Numbered from the stretch's first letter, positions 44,009 to 53,380 are shown. The stretch is 64,000 nucleotides of DNA from Bacteroidota bacterium (GCA_017303995.1 JAFLBE010000004.1:1-64000), one strand, 5' to 3'. Notes: generated from the letters alone by a model not told the origin. Numbers and translations are program-made.

Positions 44009-46297
44009 TCAGAACGAGTGGCCAATCCCGATATAGAATGACATTTGTTTGATGTATCCAGAGAAATCATTCAATCGGTATGAATTTGGTACCCACCTCT
44101 TCCCTGCTGGTTTTGCCGGATCGTAAGCTTTCCATGCAAAATCTATCCGGGCAGGACCAATTGGCAGAAAATAACGAAGCCCAACTCCATAGTCAGCAGC
44201 AATCTCCTTCCAAAAATTGGTTAAAGTGAAAGCACCTTCACTTCCAGCCCGATTCCACAAATTACCAAAGTCTGCAAAGAGAACATATCCCCAATCGTCA
44301 TTCCATTTTTTTCTGTATTCAACAGAACTTTCTAGTTTAATATCATAATAGCCGGTCAAATTTGAGGCAATCACACTTCCAGGACCCAGTGAAGCCGGTC
44401 CCCATGCGCGTAAACTTGTAATTCCTCCTCCAAAAAACCGGTTAAGTGTAGGTGTTTGGGTTGAAACACCATACGGGAATATATACCCTGCAAATAATTT
44501 AAAGGCTACTGTTTCTTTTTTACCTGCTGAAAGGTATTGACGGTGGTCAAAATAAAATTTTGAATACTGATAAAAATCCAGACCAAAAAGACGACCTGTT
44601 TTCCCATTTGCTGATCGCTTTTCAGAAGACTGATCTACGTTCAGCGACAAAATTTTTGGCAATGTTCCCGATTCTTCAAATGTAAATTCCTGAATCCCGC
44701 CATAATTCTTTTCAATAATATCTGTGTTTGATCGTTGAACTGTCCATCTGAACACACTGTTCAAATAAGGATCCTGGATAAACTTTGAACCGGTTTTATC
44801 AAAATAGGCTTTATCTGCCTTTACCCAGTTTAATTCAATCAAATCAATAAAACTGCGGGTATAGGTTGCATGTTTCCATTGAATTCGCAAACCCGTACTC
44901 AGGATGGTAAGATCATATTGTGCATTATTATCGACCTTAGATGCCTGCTGGCCCTTAATTCCAATCTGTGAACGATTACGCGTACCAAAAAAATAGGGGA
45001 AATTGAGGTCAATACCACCATTTAAATTCCACTCACTGTACTGAGTTTTTGAACCGGTCCATTTGGCAGGAAGCTGAACTGAACCACCAACGCTGATTCT
45101 GAGATTTTCTGCTGTGTGAAAAATATTTTTATTGGAATAGATCAAGCCTGCACCAAATGATCCATCACTTTTACTATCTATTCGTATTTCAGGTCTAATC
45201 TCATGTTTGGGAGACATTCTGAGCTGATAATTTGGAAAAACCCGGTAGCGGTTCACTTCAGGCATAAAAACAACAGAATCAATTGACATATTAACTGAAC
45301 TGAAAACGCCGAGTTCAGTTAAATTCCGGATTGAGTTTGTTCTAAGTAAGGGGGAATAAATTTTCCCATCAGTCAGTTCAACATGTCGTATCAATATTTC
45401 GGGGGCGAGTTCTTTCATTTCAGTTGAAAAAACTTGAAACCCTTTTGATTTAAGTGTGTCAACAATTACAGTATCGACCCCTGACTTATTTGTATAAATG
45501 TACATGCTTTGGGTATCAGTTATGGTCTGAAGACTAGGGCTGATAATGTATTTAAGGGAAACGTTAGGAAACCCTGTTGTATCGGCAATTACACTGATCG
45601 AATCAGAAGTGGTAAATGAATACCCGAGTGTGAGTATTGAGGTTAGAATCCGGTCACGTTCATTCCGGATATCAAAAACAGAATATCCCTGGTTTTCAGC
45701 AACCAATTTATCATTTGAAATTACCTTCCGAAGCTCAGGATTATCTTCGGTGCTGAATTCATAAACAATTGACTTGATAACTGCCCGTTGGTTTTCATGG
45801 AAGGTGAAGGAAATGTTTTTTCCATCTTTTGTTGATTTGGTAAGCGTATCAACCTGAACCCTGAAGTAACCAAAATACTTGTAATAGGTTTCAAGATAGG
45901 CAATATCATCTGCCAGTGCAGGTTCATAATAATAGCTGGGAGCTTCACCAAGATTGGTTTTGAGATAATTTTTCAGGTAGGCAATAAAACTGATTTTGCT
46001 ATCGGGAATCACGGCATCAAAAACACGGTACCAAAAAAGACCCGGCTTAATTGATTTGGAAATAAACCAGGAATTCTGACGGGTTTGAATTTCATCTGCG
46101 AGGTCACTCTCGTCAAAAAACGTCAACCCATCAAAGTAAACCCTGTTAATAAAAACTAAATCGCCAGTTTCTGATTCCGGAATCTGCTGAGAAAACGCAG
46201 TTCCGGATGTTAAAACCAAAAGAAAGGCAAGGGAGTACCGAACTAACCGCCCCCCCGGAATGAAAGGCAAATACAGTAATAACTTCAGGAGAAACAA
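44009..46297 (-). CDS. BamA/TamA-like outer-membrane protein
   Basis: 762 aa. After a signal peptide (YSLAFLLVLTSGTAFSQ) come POTRA-like alpha/beta units (for example GEIQTRQNSWF... and YSVFDIRNERDRILTSILTLGYSF) and a C-terminal barrel with RFFGGGITSLRAWGPASLGPG, the surface-antigen signature, ending MSFYIGIGHSF. It would insert or move proteins at the outer membrane. No in-frame ATG or GTG precedes the signal peptide; TTG at 46297 is the best start. A run of seven G residues in the sense strand (46250-46256) interrupts the leader. Confidence 0.82.
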   Translation of the reverse strand: MFLLKLLLYLPFIPGGRLVRYSLAFLLVLTSGTAFSQQIPESETGDLVFINRVYFDGLTFFDESDLADEIQTRQNSWFISKSIKPGLFWYRVFDAVIPDSKISFIAYLKNYLKTNLGEAPSYYYEPALADDIAYLETYYKYFGYFRVQVDTLTKSTKDGKNISFTFHENQRAVIKSIVYEFSTEDNPELRKVISNDKLVAENQGYSVFDIRNERDRILTSILTLGYSFTTSDSISVIADTTGFPNVSLKYIISPSLQTITDTQSMYIYTNKSGVDTVIVDTLKSKGFQVFSTEMKELAPEILIRHVELTDGKIYSPLLRTNSIRNLTELGVFSSVNMSIDSVVFMPEVNRYRVFPNYQLRMSPKHEIRPEIRIDSKSDGSFGAGLIYSNKNIFHTAENLRISVGGSVQLPAKWTGSKTQYSEWNLNGGIDLNFPYFFGTRNRSQIGIKGQQASKVDNNAQYDLTILSTGLRIQWKHATYTRSFIDLIELNWVKADKAYFDKTGSKFIQDPYLNSVFRWTVQRSNTDIIEKNYGGIQEFTFEESGTLPKILSLNVDQSSEKRSANGKTGRLFGLDFYQYSKFYFDHRQYLSAGKKETVAFKLFAGYIFPYGVSTQTPTLNRFFGGGITSLRAWGPASLGPGSVIASNLTGYYDIKLESSVEYRKKWNDDWGYVLFADFGNLWNRAGSEGAFTLTNFWKEIAADYGVGLRYFLPIGPARIDFAWKAYDPAKPAGKRWVPNSYRLNDFSGYIKQMSFYIGIGHSF

Positions 46298-46336
46298 TGA
46301 GAACAGGTTCTTTTGTTTGAAATTAAAGAATAAGAT

Positions 46337-46561
46337 TTAATACTCGTCTTCATCAGAATAGTAAAATTCACTGCTTGAAGGGAAATCCGGCCAGATTTCT
46401 TCCATGCCTTCATAAACTTCTTCATCATCTTCAAGGGCCTGAAGATTTTCAATGACTTCAAAAGGAGTCCCGGTCCGATAGGCGAAATCAATCAATTCGG
46501 CCTTTGTACACGGCCAAGGGGCATCATTTAGGTAATTGGCAAGTTCCATCGTCCAGTACAT
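46337..46561 (-). CDS. DUF2795 protein
   Basis: 74 aa. MYWTMELANYLNDAPWPCTKAELIDFAYRTGTPFEVIENLQAL matches DUF2795, a short helical domain of unknown role; the tail is strongly acidic (DEDEY). GAGG lies 6 nt upstream of the ATG. Genes of this family in Bacteroidota are short and soluble. It stands between the M23 peptidase gene and the BamA-like gene, both minus strand. Confidence 0.82.
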   Translation of the reverse strand: MYWTMELANYLNDAPWPCTKAELIDFAYRTGTPFEVIENLQALEDDEEVYEGMEEIWPDFPSSSEFYYSDEDEY

Positions 46562-46674
46562 ATCAACCTCGTTTTGCTAAAAATAGACAGATTTGGGGCC
46601 ATTAATTTTTGGCGCAAATCTACGACTTCGAAAACGAAAAAGCAATGAAAATAATTCATGCTTTGAATTTTTCT

Positions 46675-47643
46675 TTAATCGAGAGTTGGCCGGTCTCTGT
46701 CGCTGGAGTGAATGGCAATGTTATATTCGACGGGATCGAGGTCATCAAGGAAATACATAGCCGGATCCTGAGGGCGGCCACGATAATGAACCTCATAATG
46801 CAGGTGGGGTGCAGTTGAAACACCAGTATTTCCGGAGTAGGCAATAATGTCACCCCGTTTAATTTTCTGGCCTTTTTTAACAGATACACTTGAAAGGTGA
46901 GCATAATAGGTTTTCAAAGAAAACCCATGATTTAAAATTACAAGTCGCCCAAACCCGGTTCTGGGGTTTCCGCCGGTAAATTCAACAGTTCCACCGCCGG
47001 TAGCATAAACCGGAGTTCCACGGGGAATTGAAATATCTATTCCCTGATGGGGACGGCGGATTTTATAAATAGGATGAATTCGGCTGCCAAATCCTGAACT
47101 AAGGCGTCCTTGAGCGGGTTTAATTGCAGGAAAGTTTACAAAGTATTGTTCATTCACTTTATATTGCTGTAAAATTTCAGAATAAGAATCTTTCTGAATC
47201 CGGAGCTGGCGGTCAATCTGATCAAGTGCAGTCTGGGTTGAACTTAGCATTCTGTCAACATCGAGATTACCGGTAAACAGTTCACCCGATGCCGCAGCAC
47301 CACCAACACCAGCCTGTCGGCTATCACTATCAATAGACGGCAGATCGACAAGTACTCTGAGTTCCTCATCTTTATTTGCTAATGTTGAAACTACACGATT
47401 AAATGTGGCAATTTTTTCTGCAAATTTACCGATTTGAATACGAAGGGATTCATTTTCAACTTTTAAAGTTTTGGAGTACTGGCTTTCAAGTACTTCACCA
47501 AAAAAATAAAGGGTAACTGTTGAAAGAATAGAGGAAACGAAAATAATCAGACCGAACCAGAAGAGGTAGTGAGAAAGGGTATTTTTATCTTCCACAACTT
47601 TGAGTGTGTGCGGATCGATAGAATATTTTTTAAAACCTTTCAT
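46675..47643 (-). CDS. M23 peptidase (LytM-like)
   Basis: 322 aa. One membrane segment (residues 25-48), a coiled-coil stretch (54-100 and 130-165), then an M23 domain: GFGSRIHPIYKIRRPHQGIDI gives His199 and Asp203, TYYAHLSS gives His249, and APHLHYEVHY gives His280 and His282, the complete zinc and catalytic set. It would cut peptidoglycan cross-bridges. The coiled coil resembles division-associated regulators of amidases. AAAAGG lies close upstream of the ATG. Confidence 0.88.
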   Translation of the reverse strand: MKGFKKYSIDPHTLKVVEDKNTLSHYLFWFGLIIFVSSILSTVTLYFFGEVLESQYSKTLKVENESLRIQIGKFAEKIATFNRVVSTLANKDEELRVLVDLPSIDSDSRQAGVGGAAASGELFTGNLDVDRMLSSTQTALDQIDRQLRIQKDSYSEILQQYKVNEQYFVNFPAIKPAQGRLSSGFGSRIHPIYKIRRPHQGIDISIPRGTPVYATGGGTVEFTGGNPRTGFGRLVILNHGFSLKTYYAHLSSVSVKKGQKIKRGDIIAYSGNTGVSTAPHLHYEVHYRGRPQDPAMYFLDDLDPVEYNIAIHSSDRDRPTLD

Positions 47644-47886
47644 ACATCCTTTTTAAATTGTTTGATTGCCTGATTGTATTACTTTGGGAATTGAACGGGT
47701 GCAAGTTACACCCGAAGGCCTTACCATACAACCCTGGGTCAGGTTTGGTTATGATAATTTCAGATTGATACCAGTTACATGCTTTTAGTAATCATTTATT
47801 TACAATGATTTACATATTTGTGCAACAGATCACAAAATGCAAATGTCCTTTTAAAAAGTGACAGGCAGCAAATTCAAATCCTGAAA
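47644..47886. other. Spacer between hprK and the M23 gene
   Basis: 243 bp without a gene. It holds a 6-bp hairpin CGGGTG/CACCCG (47696-47714). No Bacteroidota -7 box was found on the minus strand, although the M23 promoter should lie here. Confidence 0.5.
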
Positions 47887-48918
47887 TTATTCAAAGTCAT
47901 GTTCAAAGTAAGGGGTAATCCGGTCTGGCTCTTTTCCGGCTTTTACTTTTGATTTATTTTCAATTGCAACCTGTAATTTTTCTGCAAAAACCTGAGCGGA
48001 ATCATACCCATAATGCTTCAGCAGGTGATTAAGTGCAATGGTTTCAAGGATAACTGTCACGTTTTTACCTGCATAAACTGCAAGAGAAATGAGTGGGATT
48101 TTTACTCCAAGTATTTCGGTGTACTCCCCATCAAGTCCGAGTCGTGTATATTCTTTGTTTGTATCCCAGTCTTCCAGTTCAACAACGATTTCAACCCGTT
48201 TCTGATATCGGATTGATCTCACACCAAAAATGGATCTGATATCCAGAATTCCAACCCCTCTTATTTCCATGAAATGCTCAACAAGGTTATTGGAACTTCC
48301 AATTAATATTTCTTCTCCCTTTCGGGTGATCAGAACCACGTCATCAGAAACAAGCCTGTGTCCCCGTTCTACCAAATCTAAACCGACTTCACTTTTGCCG
48401 ATTCCTGAACGGCCTGTTATCAAGATCCCGATACCATATACATCAACCAAAACCCCATGTATGGACTGTTGATGCGAAAACTGATCGTCAAGGAAATCGG
48501 TTACCAGATAAATTAATTTTGAACTGGTGTAAGTTGTTGAGTAAAACGGAATGCCCTTCTGCGCACATAGGGAAACCAATTCCTGATTGACCTCATTATT
48601 ATCTGCATCAGTCATGATAATACACGGAATATCATAATTCAAAAGTAACTCAAATGCCTTTGATTGATCTTTTAAAGACATGGATTTGAGAAACCGGCAT
48701 TCTGTATTTCCAAGAATCTGTACCCGGTGAAAAGTAAACAGATCGGTAAAACCTGCAAGTGCGAGGCCCGGGCGGTGAACTTCCCTTTCAGTAATCAATT
48801 TTTTTGATGCATCAACCTGACTGAGATCCTCTAATGGAATTTTTAACCGGTTTTTGAGCATCCGGTAAAAAAAGTCAGCGTTAATTTCCTGTTTCCGAAT
48901 AAGGGGTCCAAGTTTCAT
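47887..48918 (-). CDS. hprK: HPr kinase/phosphorylase
   Basis: 343 aa. Residues 169-176 (GRSGIGKS) are the Walker loop, HGVLVDVYGIGILI precedes it, and MEIRGVGILDIRSIFGVRSI is the family signature. It phosphorylates HPr on a serine and reverses this in response to metabolites. No ptsH or other PTS gene is in the window. The start codon follows a strong hairpin that separates it from a GGAGG site (see separate entries). Confidence 0.92.
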   Translation of the reverse strand: MKLGPLIRKQEINADFFYRMLKNRLKIPLEDLSQVDASKKLITEREVHRPGLALAGFTDLFTFHRVQILGNTECRFLKSMSLKDQSKAFELLLNYDIPCIIMTDADNNEVNQELVSLCAQKGIPFYSTTYTSSKLIYLVTDFLDDQFSHQQSIHGVLVDVYGIGILITGRSGIGKSEVGLDLVERGHRLVSDDVVLITRKGEEILIGSSNNLVEHFMEIRGVGILDIRSIFGVRSIRYQKRVEIVVELEDWDTNKEYTRLGLDGEYTEILGVKIPLISLAVYAGKNVTVILETIALNHLLKHYGYDSAQVFAEKLQVAIENKSKVKAGKEPDRITPYFEHDFE

Positions 48919-48920
48919 CG

Positions 48921-48956
48921 AATTAAAAAAGGCATCTTTTTAAGATGCCTTCCTCC
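48921..48956 (-). promoter_or_regulatory. Shine-Dalgarno, hairpin and T-run before hprK
   Basis: Minus strand: GGAGG (48956-48952) is immediately followed by the perfect 10-bp hairpin AAGGCATCTT-AAA-AAGATGCCTT (48951-48929), a run of T residues, then ATG at 48918. Either this is the hpf terminator, or the hairpin brings the GGAGG to 10 nt from the start codon when folded. Both could hold. Confidence 0.65.
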
Positions 48957-48977
48957 AGAATTATCGTGGTGAAAAGG

Positions 48978-49286
48978 TTAATGATCACGTTTTAGTTCTT
49001 TGTACTTTTTCAATTGTCTGATAATATCGTCAATGGCTGTATCAACTGCCACTTCAAAATGTTCTGATTTTTCTGTCGCCTTCATCAGCTGATTAAATAC
49101 TGTAACTTTTATTTCAACTACTTTCATGTGATGACCATTTTGTGAGTTATTTTTCTCATAGTCAAGGAGGACTGAGCAATCGATTATTCCATCGTAATAT
49201 TTCTCTAGTTTTGAGGTCGCGTCCATAACATAATCTTTCAATTCTTCCCGGGCATTAAAATGTCTGGCAGTTAAATACGTATTCAT
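48978..49286 (-). CDS. hpf: Ribosome hibernation factor (HPF/RaiA family)
   Basis: 102 aa, short HPF form. MNTYLTARHFNAREELKDYV, KLEKYYDGIIDCSVLLDYEKN and the basic C-terminus (RQLKKYKELKRDH) follow the family. It binds the 30S decoding region and stabilises inactive ribosomes. No long-HPF C-terminal dimerisation domain is present. It lies between xer and hprK on the minus strand. Confidence 0.88.
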   Translation of the reverse strand: MNTYLTARHFNAREELKDYVMDATSKLEKYYDGIIDCSVLLDYEKNNSQNGHHMKVVEIKVTVFNQLMKATEKSEHFEVAVDTAIDDIIRQLKKYKELKRDH

Positions 49287-49298
49287 TGAGACCTCCTA

Positions 49299-50189
49299 CT
49301 ATTGGTTCGCTTTTGGATGGGCCAGCTGATATACTTTTTTCAGCCGGTCAATACTAACATGGGTATATACCTGTGTTGTCGATAACGATTCGTGACCAAG
49401 GAATTCCTTGACAGCACGAAGATCAGCCCCATGATCAATCATGTGGGTGGCAAAAGAATGCCTTAGCAAATGCGGACTTTTTTTTGGCACTTCTGTTACC
49501 TGGGTAAGATACTTTTTAACTAACCTTTGGACTGAAGGCGGGTCAATTGGTTTCATTTTTGAATTAATGAACAGATACTGATGATCTGAAACAAGCTCAT
49601 TTCTCCTATTAAGCCACTTTTCAATAGCTCTGAGACAGGTTTTCCCAACAGGAACAATTCGGTCTTTAGCGCCTTTTCCAAATACTTTTATTGCTGACTC
49701 CCGGCCTTGAAATGCTTCAATTTTCAACTCTGTCAATTCTGAAAGCCTGATTCCGGTTGAGTAAAACAATTCCAGAATTGCCTGATCACGAAGTCCCTGC
49801 CAGGTTAATAAATCGGGAAGCGCCATGAGTTTTGAAATTTCAGTTTCAGTCAGGAACTGAGGGAGACGGCGTTCAGGTTTCGGAAAAATGAGCTGAAGTG
49901 CAATATTTGACGATATAACTCCAGAACGCCGGGCATACCTGAAAAATGCCCTTAAGGATGCAATTTTTCTCGAGATTGTTTTTTTACTGAATTCCTGATC
50001 ATGAAGCGATGCAACATACCATTTCAATTCGCTTTTAGTCACTTTTCTCAAATCCGCCGGTTTATTTCCGTTTTCTTCAATGAAAAAAGTAAATTGTTCG
50101 AGATCAATCTGATAGGCAATAAGGGTATTGCCGGAATAGTTACGTTCGATGCGGAGATACTGGAGAAATTTAGGAAGTAATTCAATCAT
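49299..50189 (-). CDS. xerC: Tyrosine recombinase XerC/XerD-type
   Basis: 296 aa. An N-terminal SAM-like DNA-binding domain (FLQYLRIERNYSGNTLIAY) precedes the catalytic domain: STGIRLSEL (Arg), GKGAKDRIVPV (Lys), HLLRHSFATHM (His-x-x-Arg), GHESLSTTQVYTHV (His and nucleophile Tyr). Length is typical for the resolvases acting at dif. The start at 50189 (MIELLPKFL) is used; a GTG at 50243 is possible. Symbol by general resemblance, since XerC and XerD cannot be told apart here. Confidence 0.86.
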   Translation of the reverse strand: MIELLPKFLQYLRIERNYSGNTLIAYQIDLEQFTFFIEENGNKPADLRKVTKSELKWYVASLHDQEFSKKTISRKIASLRAFFRYARRSGVISSNIALQLIFPKPERRLPQFLTETEISKLMALPDLLTWQGLRDQAILELFYSTGIRLSELTELKIEAFQGRESAIKVFGKGAKDRIVPVGKTCLRAIEKWLNRRNELVSDHQYLFINSKMKPIDPPSVQRLVKKYLTQVTEVPKKSPHLLRHSFATHMIDHGADLRAVKEFLGHESLSTTQVYTHVSIDRLKKVYQLAHPKANQ

Positions 50190-50261
50190 AATCAGCTTAG
50201 ATTTAGGATCAAGATACCCAAACCTGAGAGAGTTGTCAAGCACCCTTAGTCATTTCTAATG

Positions 50262-50291
50262 CAAAAAGAAACCCCGCTTGATGGCGGGGTT
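50262..50291 (-). terminator. topA terminator
   Basis: Stem AACCCCGC/GCGGGGTT (8 bp, 6-nt loop). On the minus strand it is followed by TTCTTTTT, so it ends transcription from topA before the xer gene. Confidence 0.85.
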
Positions 50292-50336
50292 AACTTTTTA
50301 TTTTCCAATATTTTGCAAAACAAGGGTCAGTTAGGA

Positions 50337-52604
50337 CTATTCAGCAATTTCAACCTTGTAATCACAATTCGGACAGCTTCTTGTCGTACCCGCCCGGGTT
50401 GTTTTTTCGAGCAAATAGGAATGATTGCAGGTTGGACATGGCTCTGGTACCGGGCGATCCCAAAGCGCAAAATCACATGCTGGATATTTATTGCATCCAA
50501 AAAATATCTTTCCACGTTTTGACCGTTTTTCTTCAACCTGTCCTTCTTTACATTTCGGACAGGCAATTAATGGCTTTTTCTCGCCTTGAATATTTTCAGA
50601 ATATTTACATGTCGGATAAGTAGAACAGGAAATAAACTTGCCGAATTTACCTTTTCTGAAAACCAGCGGTTTACCACAAGTGGGGCAATCCTGACCGGTT
50701 AATTCAGGTTCTGCTTTTTCACCTTTTACTGCACCCGGATCATCAAGTGATTTGGCGTTTTTACAGGTTGGGAAATTTGAACATGCAAGAAAACGACCGT
50801 TTCTGCCCCAACGGATAACCATGGGTGAACCGCATTTTTCACATAAAACATCGGTAGTCTCAACCAATTGTTTTTTGATGGTACCGACTTGTCCCTGAAG
50901 ATGTTCAAGAGTTTTCTGAAGCGGATGGTAAAAACTGTCCAGTACTTTTATATAAGGTTTTTTACCTTCAGCAATTTCATCCAGGTTTTCTTCCATACGT
51001 GCAGTGAAGTCGTAGCTGAAAATATCTTTGAAATTCTCGATCAGAATGTCATTTACACTTAGCCCAATTTCAGTTGCAAAAAATTTACGGTCTTTCAGTT
51101 CTGCATATTTCCGTTCAACCAAAGTGGTTACAATACCGGCATAGGTGGAAGGTCTTCCAATCCCGTTTGCTTCAAGTTCTTTAACCAGACTGGCTTCTGT
51201 AAACCGGGCAGGAGGTTTGGTGAAATTCTGTTTTGAGAGCAGATCAAGCAAATCGGTTTTCTGTCCGGTTGCCAGTTCTTTTGGAAGCAGAGCAGATTCA
51301 TCATCTTCTTCAACGCCATTTGCTTCCTTTTCTTCAAGCGAATCGCCATAAACGGCAAGAAAACCTGAAAATTTCACAACACGGCCTGTCACCCGGAACT
51401 GGTAACTTCCACCTGAAATATCAACAGTTGTTTGATCAAAAACAGCCGATTCCATCTGACTGGCAACAAACCGGTTCCAGATTAGTTCATATAATTTAAA
51501 CTGATCTGCAGTCAGCGATTTTTTCACTGATTTTGGGTCATATTCGAGACTTGTCGGCCGGATGGCTTCGTGTGCATCCTGTGCAGACTTTTTGGTTTTA
51601 TACTGGCGTGGAGCGTGCGGAACGTACTCTTTACCAAACTGATCATGGATATAAGCACGTGCAGCCTGAACAGCCGCGTCACTCACTCTCACCGAATCAG
51701 TTCTCATGTAGGTAATCAAACCCACTGATTCGCCATTGGCAAGTTCAATACCTTCATAAAGCTGCTGGGCAACCATCATGGTTTTCTTGGTATTAAACCG
51801 CATGCGGGAAGAGGCATCCTGTTGAAGTGTACTCGTTATAAATGGTGCACCAGGATGGCGTTTTACTTCTTTTTTCTCAACGGAGGAAATGTGAAAAATT
51901 TCTTTATTGATCTGATTCACGTGGGCTGTAGCTTCAGATTCAGTAGAAACGATGGCCTCTTTACCATCAATTTTGAATAATTTTGCTACAAATGGCTGGG
52001 ATGCTGCCGTTTTAAACTTCCCGGTCAGACTCCAGTATTCAACCGGAACAAATTCACCGATGGCCCGCTCACGTTCACTGATGAGCCGCATGGCCACAGT
52101 TTGAACACGACCGGCGCTGAGTCCTTTATAAATCGCCTTCCAAAGAAACGGACTAACCTGGTATCCTACTATACGATCCATCACCCTGCGGGCTTGCTGA
52201 GCTTCGACCATTTTGTCATCAATTTTAATGGGATTTTCAATCGACGCTTTAACTGCATCTTTTGTAATCTCATGAAACATGACCCGGTGGATGTCGGTAT
52301 TTTTCTTACCGATTGCCTGAGCGATGTGCCATGCAATAGCCTCGCCCTCACGATCAGGGTCAGTTGCGATGTAGACAGTTTTTGATTTTCCGGCAAGATC
52401 AACGAGTTTTTTTATAACATCGTTTTTCCCTTTGATGGTCACATACTCAGGGGTGTAGGCATTTTCAATATCAATGCCAAGTTTACTTTCCGGAAGGTTT
52501 TTTATATGCCCGGCTGATGATTCAATGATATAATCACTGCCAAGATATTTTGAAATTGTTTTTGCTTTCGTCGGGGATTCGACGATCACCAGGGATTTTG
52601 CCAT
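50337..52604 (-). CDS. topA: DNA topoisomerase I
   Basis: 755 aa type IA enzyme. SLVIVESPTKAKTISKYLG starts the Toprim domain, TDPDREGEAIAWH holds its acidic residues, and Tyr299 in GLITYMRTDS is the nucleophile. The C-terminus carries four zinc-ribbon units (CEKCGSPM, CPTCGKPL, CPKCKEGQ, CPTCNHSY). It relaxes negative supercoils. Normal length; the minus-strand neighbours hemW, lepB and lepA lie further upstream. Confidence 0.97.
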   Translation of the reverse strand: MAKSLVIVESPTKAKTISKYLGSDYIIESSAGHIKNLPESKLGIDIENAYTPEYVTIKGKNDVIKKLVDLAGKSKTVYIATDPDREGEAIAWHIAQAIGKKNTDIHRVMFHEITKDAVKASIENPIKIDDKMVEAQQARRVMDRIVGYQVSPFLWKAIYKGLSAGRVQTVAMRLISERERAIGEFVPVEYWSLTGKFKTAASQPFVAKLFKIDGKEAIVSTESEATAHVNQINKEIFHISSVEKKEVKRHPGAPFITSTLQQDASSRMRFNTKKTMMVAQQLYEGIELANGESVGLITYMRTDSVRVSDAAVQAARAYIHDQFGKEYVPHAPRQYKTKKSAQDAHEAIRPTSLEYDPKSVKKSLTADQFKLYELIWNRFVASQMESAVFDQTTVDISGGSYQFRVTGRVVKFSGFLAVYGDSLEEKEANGVEEDDESALLPKELATGQKTDLLDLLSKQNFTKPPARFTEASLVKELEANGIGRPSTYAGIVTTLVERKYAELKDRKFFATEIGLSVNDILIENFKDIFSYDFTARMEENLDEIAEGKKPYIKVLDSFYHPLQKTLEHLQGQVGTIKKQLVETTDVLCEKCGSPMVIRWGRNGRFLACSNFPTCKNAKSLDDPGAVKGEKAEPELTGQDCPTCGKPLVFRKGKFGKFISCSTYPTCKYSENIQGEKKPLIACPKCKEGQVEEKRSKRGKIFFGCNKYPACDFALWDRPVPEPCPTCNHSYLLEKTTRAGTTRSCPNCDYKVEIAE

Positions 52605-52654
52605 AGGGGTCTTTTCAATTAGTACCGGGACTTAGTAACAACCGGAGATGGAAA

Positions 52655-52948
52655 TTAATTCACAGAATCGGAAAGATTCATGAGTCTGATAAGAGGAAGT
52701 CCGTCTGCAGTACGTTCAAGAATCAGGGTCGTAGCAGCAAATTTAACATCATCAACCGTTACCTGATCATATGGAGTAAAGACAATACGTTCGAGAATCT
52801 GTTCAATTTCACCTGTTGAAAGGAGACCGGAGCCCGCAAGGCTGATTAGATAACCCTGAGCCTGAACAGTGAGAACAGAACGTTCCCAATCATTTAGAAT
52901 TCTGAAACCAGGGAATTGATTCGGATTCAGTTCCTGATAAATTGACAT
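52655..52948 (-). CDS. DUF494/Smg-like protein, C-terminal half only
   Basis: 97 aa. RILNDWERSVLTVQAQGYLISL...GLLSTGEIEQILERI...VTVDDVKFAATTLIL aligns by eye with the C-terminal half of E. coli Smg (DUF494), whose gene also lies next to topA. The N-terminal half is absent, so this is either a short lineage form or a truncation; the open frame begins with an ATG and there is no sign of decay. Function unknown. Placed 50 bp before topA and 5 bp after ybeY. Confidence 0.65.
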   Translation of the reverse strand: MSIYQELNPNQFPGFRILNDWERSVLTVQAQGYLISLAGSGLLSTGEIEQILERIVFTPYDQVTVDDVKFAATTLILERTADGLPLIRLMNLSDSVN

Positions 52949-52953
52949 AATTT

Positions 52954-53376
52954 TTAGCTTCCGGATGGAAAAAGAAAAAGATCTTCCTTTTTTCGCATCG
53001 TTTGAATTTCAATTACAGTTTCATCATTGTATCCACACAGGTGGAGACAACCGTGAATAATAAGGCGGTTCAGTTCATTTTCGAACGAAACTTTAAACTC
53101 ATCGGCTTGTGCTGTTGCCTGATCAAGACTAATATAAATTTCTCCTTCAACCGGTCCGCTTTCCTGCAAAGGAAACGTGATAACATCGGTGTCAAAATCA
53201 TGCTGAAGAAATTGCCTGTTCATTTCCAGAAGCCGTTTTGCATCAACCAGAATGATGTTAATATAGCGAAACGAAACATTCTCTGCTGTAAAAACTGAAC
53301 GGGCAAGAGCGGCAAGAGGTCTTTTTTTTAATCCCTTATGCCGGGGATGTTCAATGAAAACGGAAACTGACCCCAA
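52954..53376 (-). CDS. ybeY: Endoribonuclease YbeY
   Basis: 140 aa. Its zinc motif reads IIHGCLHLCGYND; the E. coli enzyme has HGSLHLLGYDH, so the third His is replaced by Asp. I recall Bacteroidota YbeY proteins with GYKDK here, so this is probably a lineage variant and not inactivation. It matures the 16S rRNA 3' end. The start is TTG at 53376, 4 bp after the upstream stop. Confidence 0.82.
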   Translation of the reverse strand: MGSVSVFIEHPRHKGLKKRPLAALARSVFTAENVSFRYINIILVDAKRLLEMNRQFLQHDFDTDVITFPLQESGPVEGEIYISLDQATAQADEFKVSFENELNRLIIHGCLHLCGYNDETVIEIQTMRKKEDLFLFPSGS

Positions 53377-53380
53377 TGGG

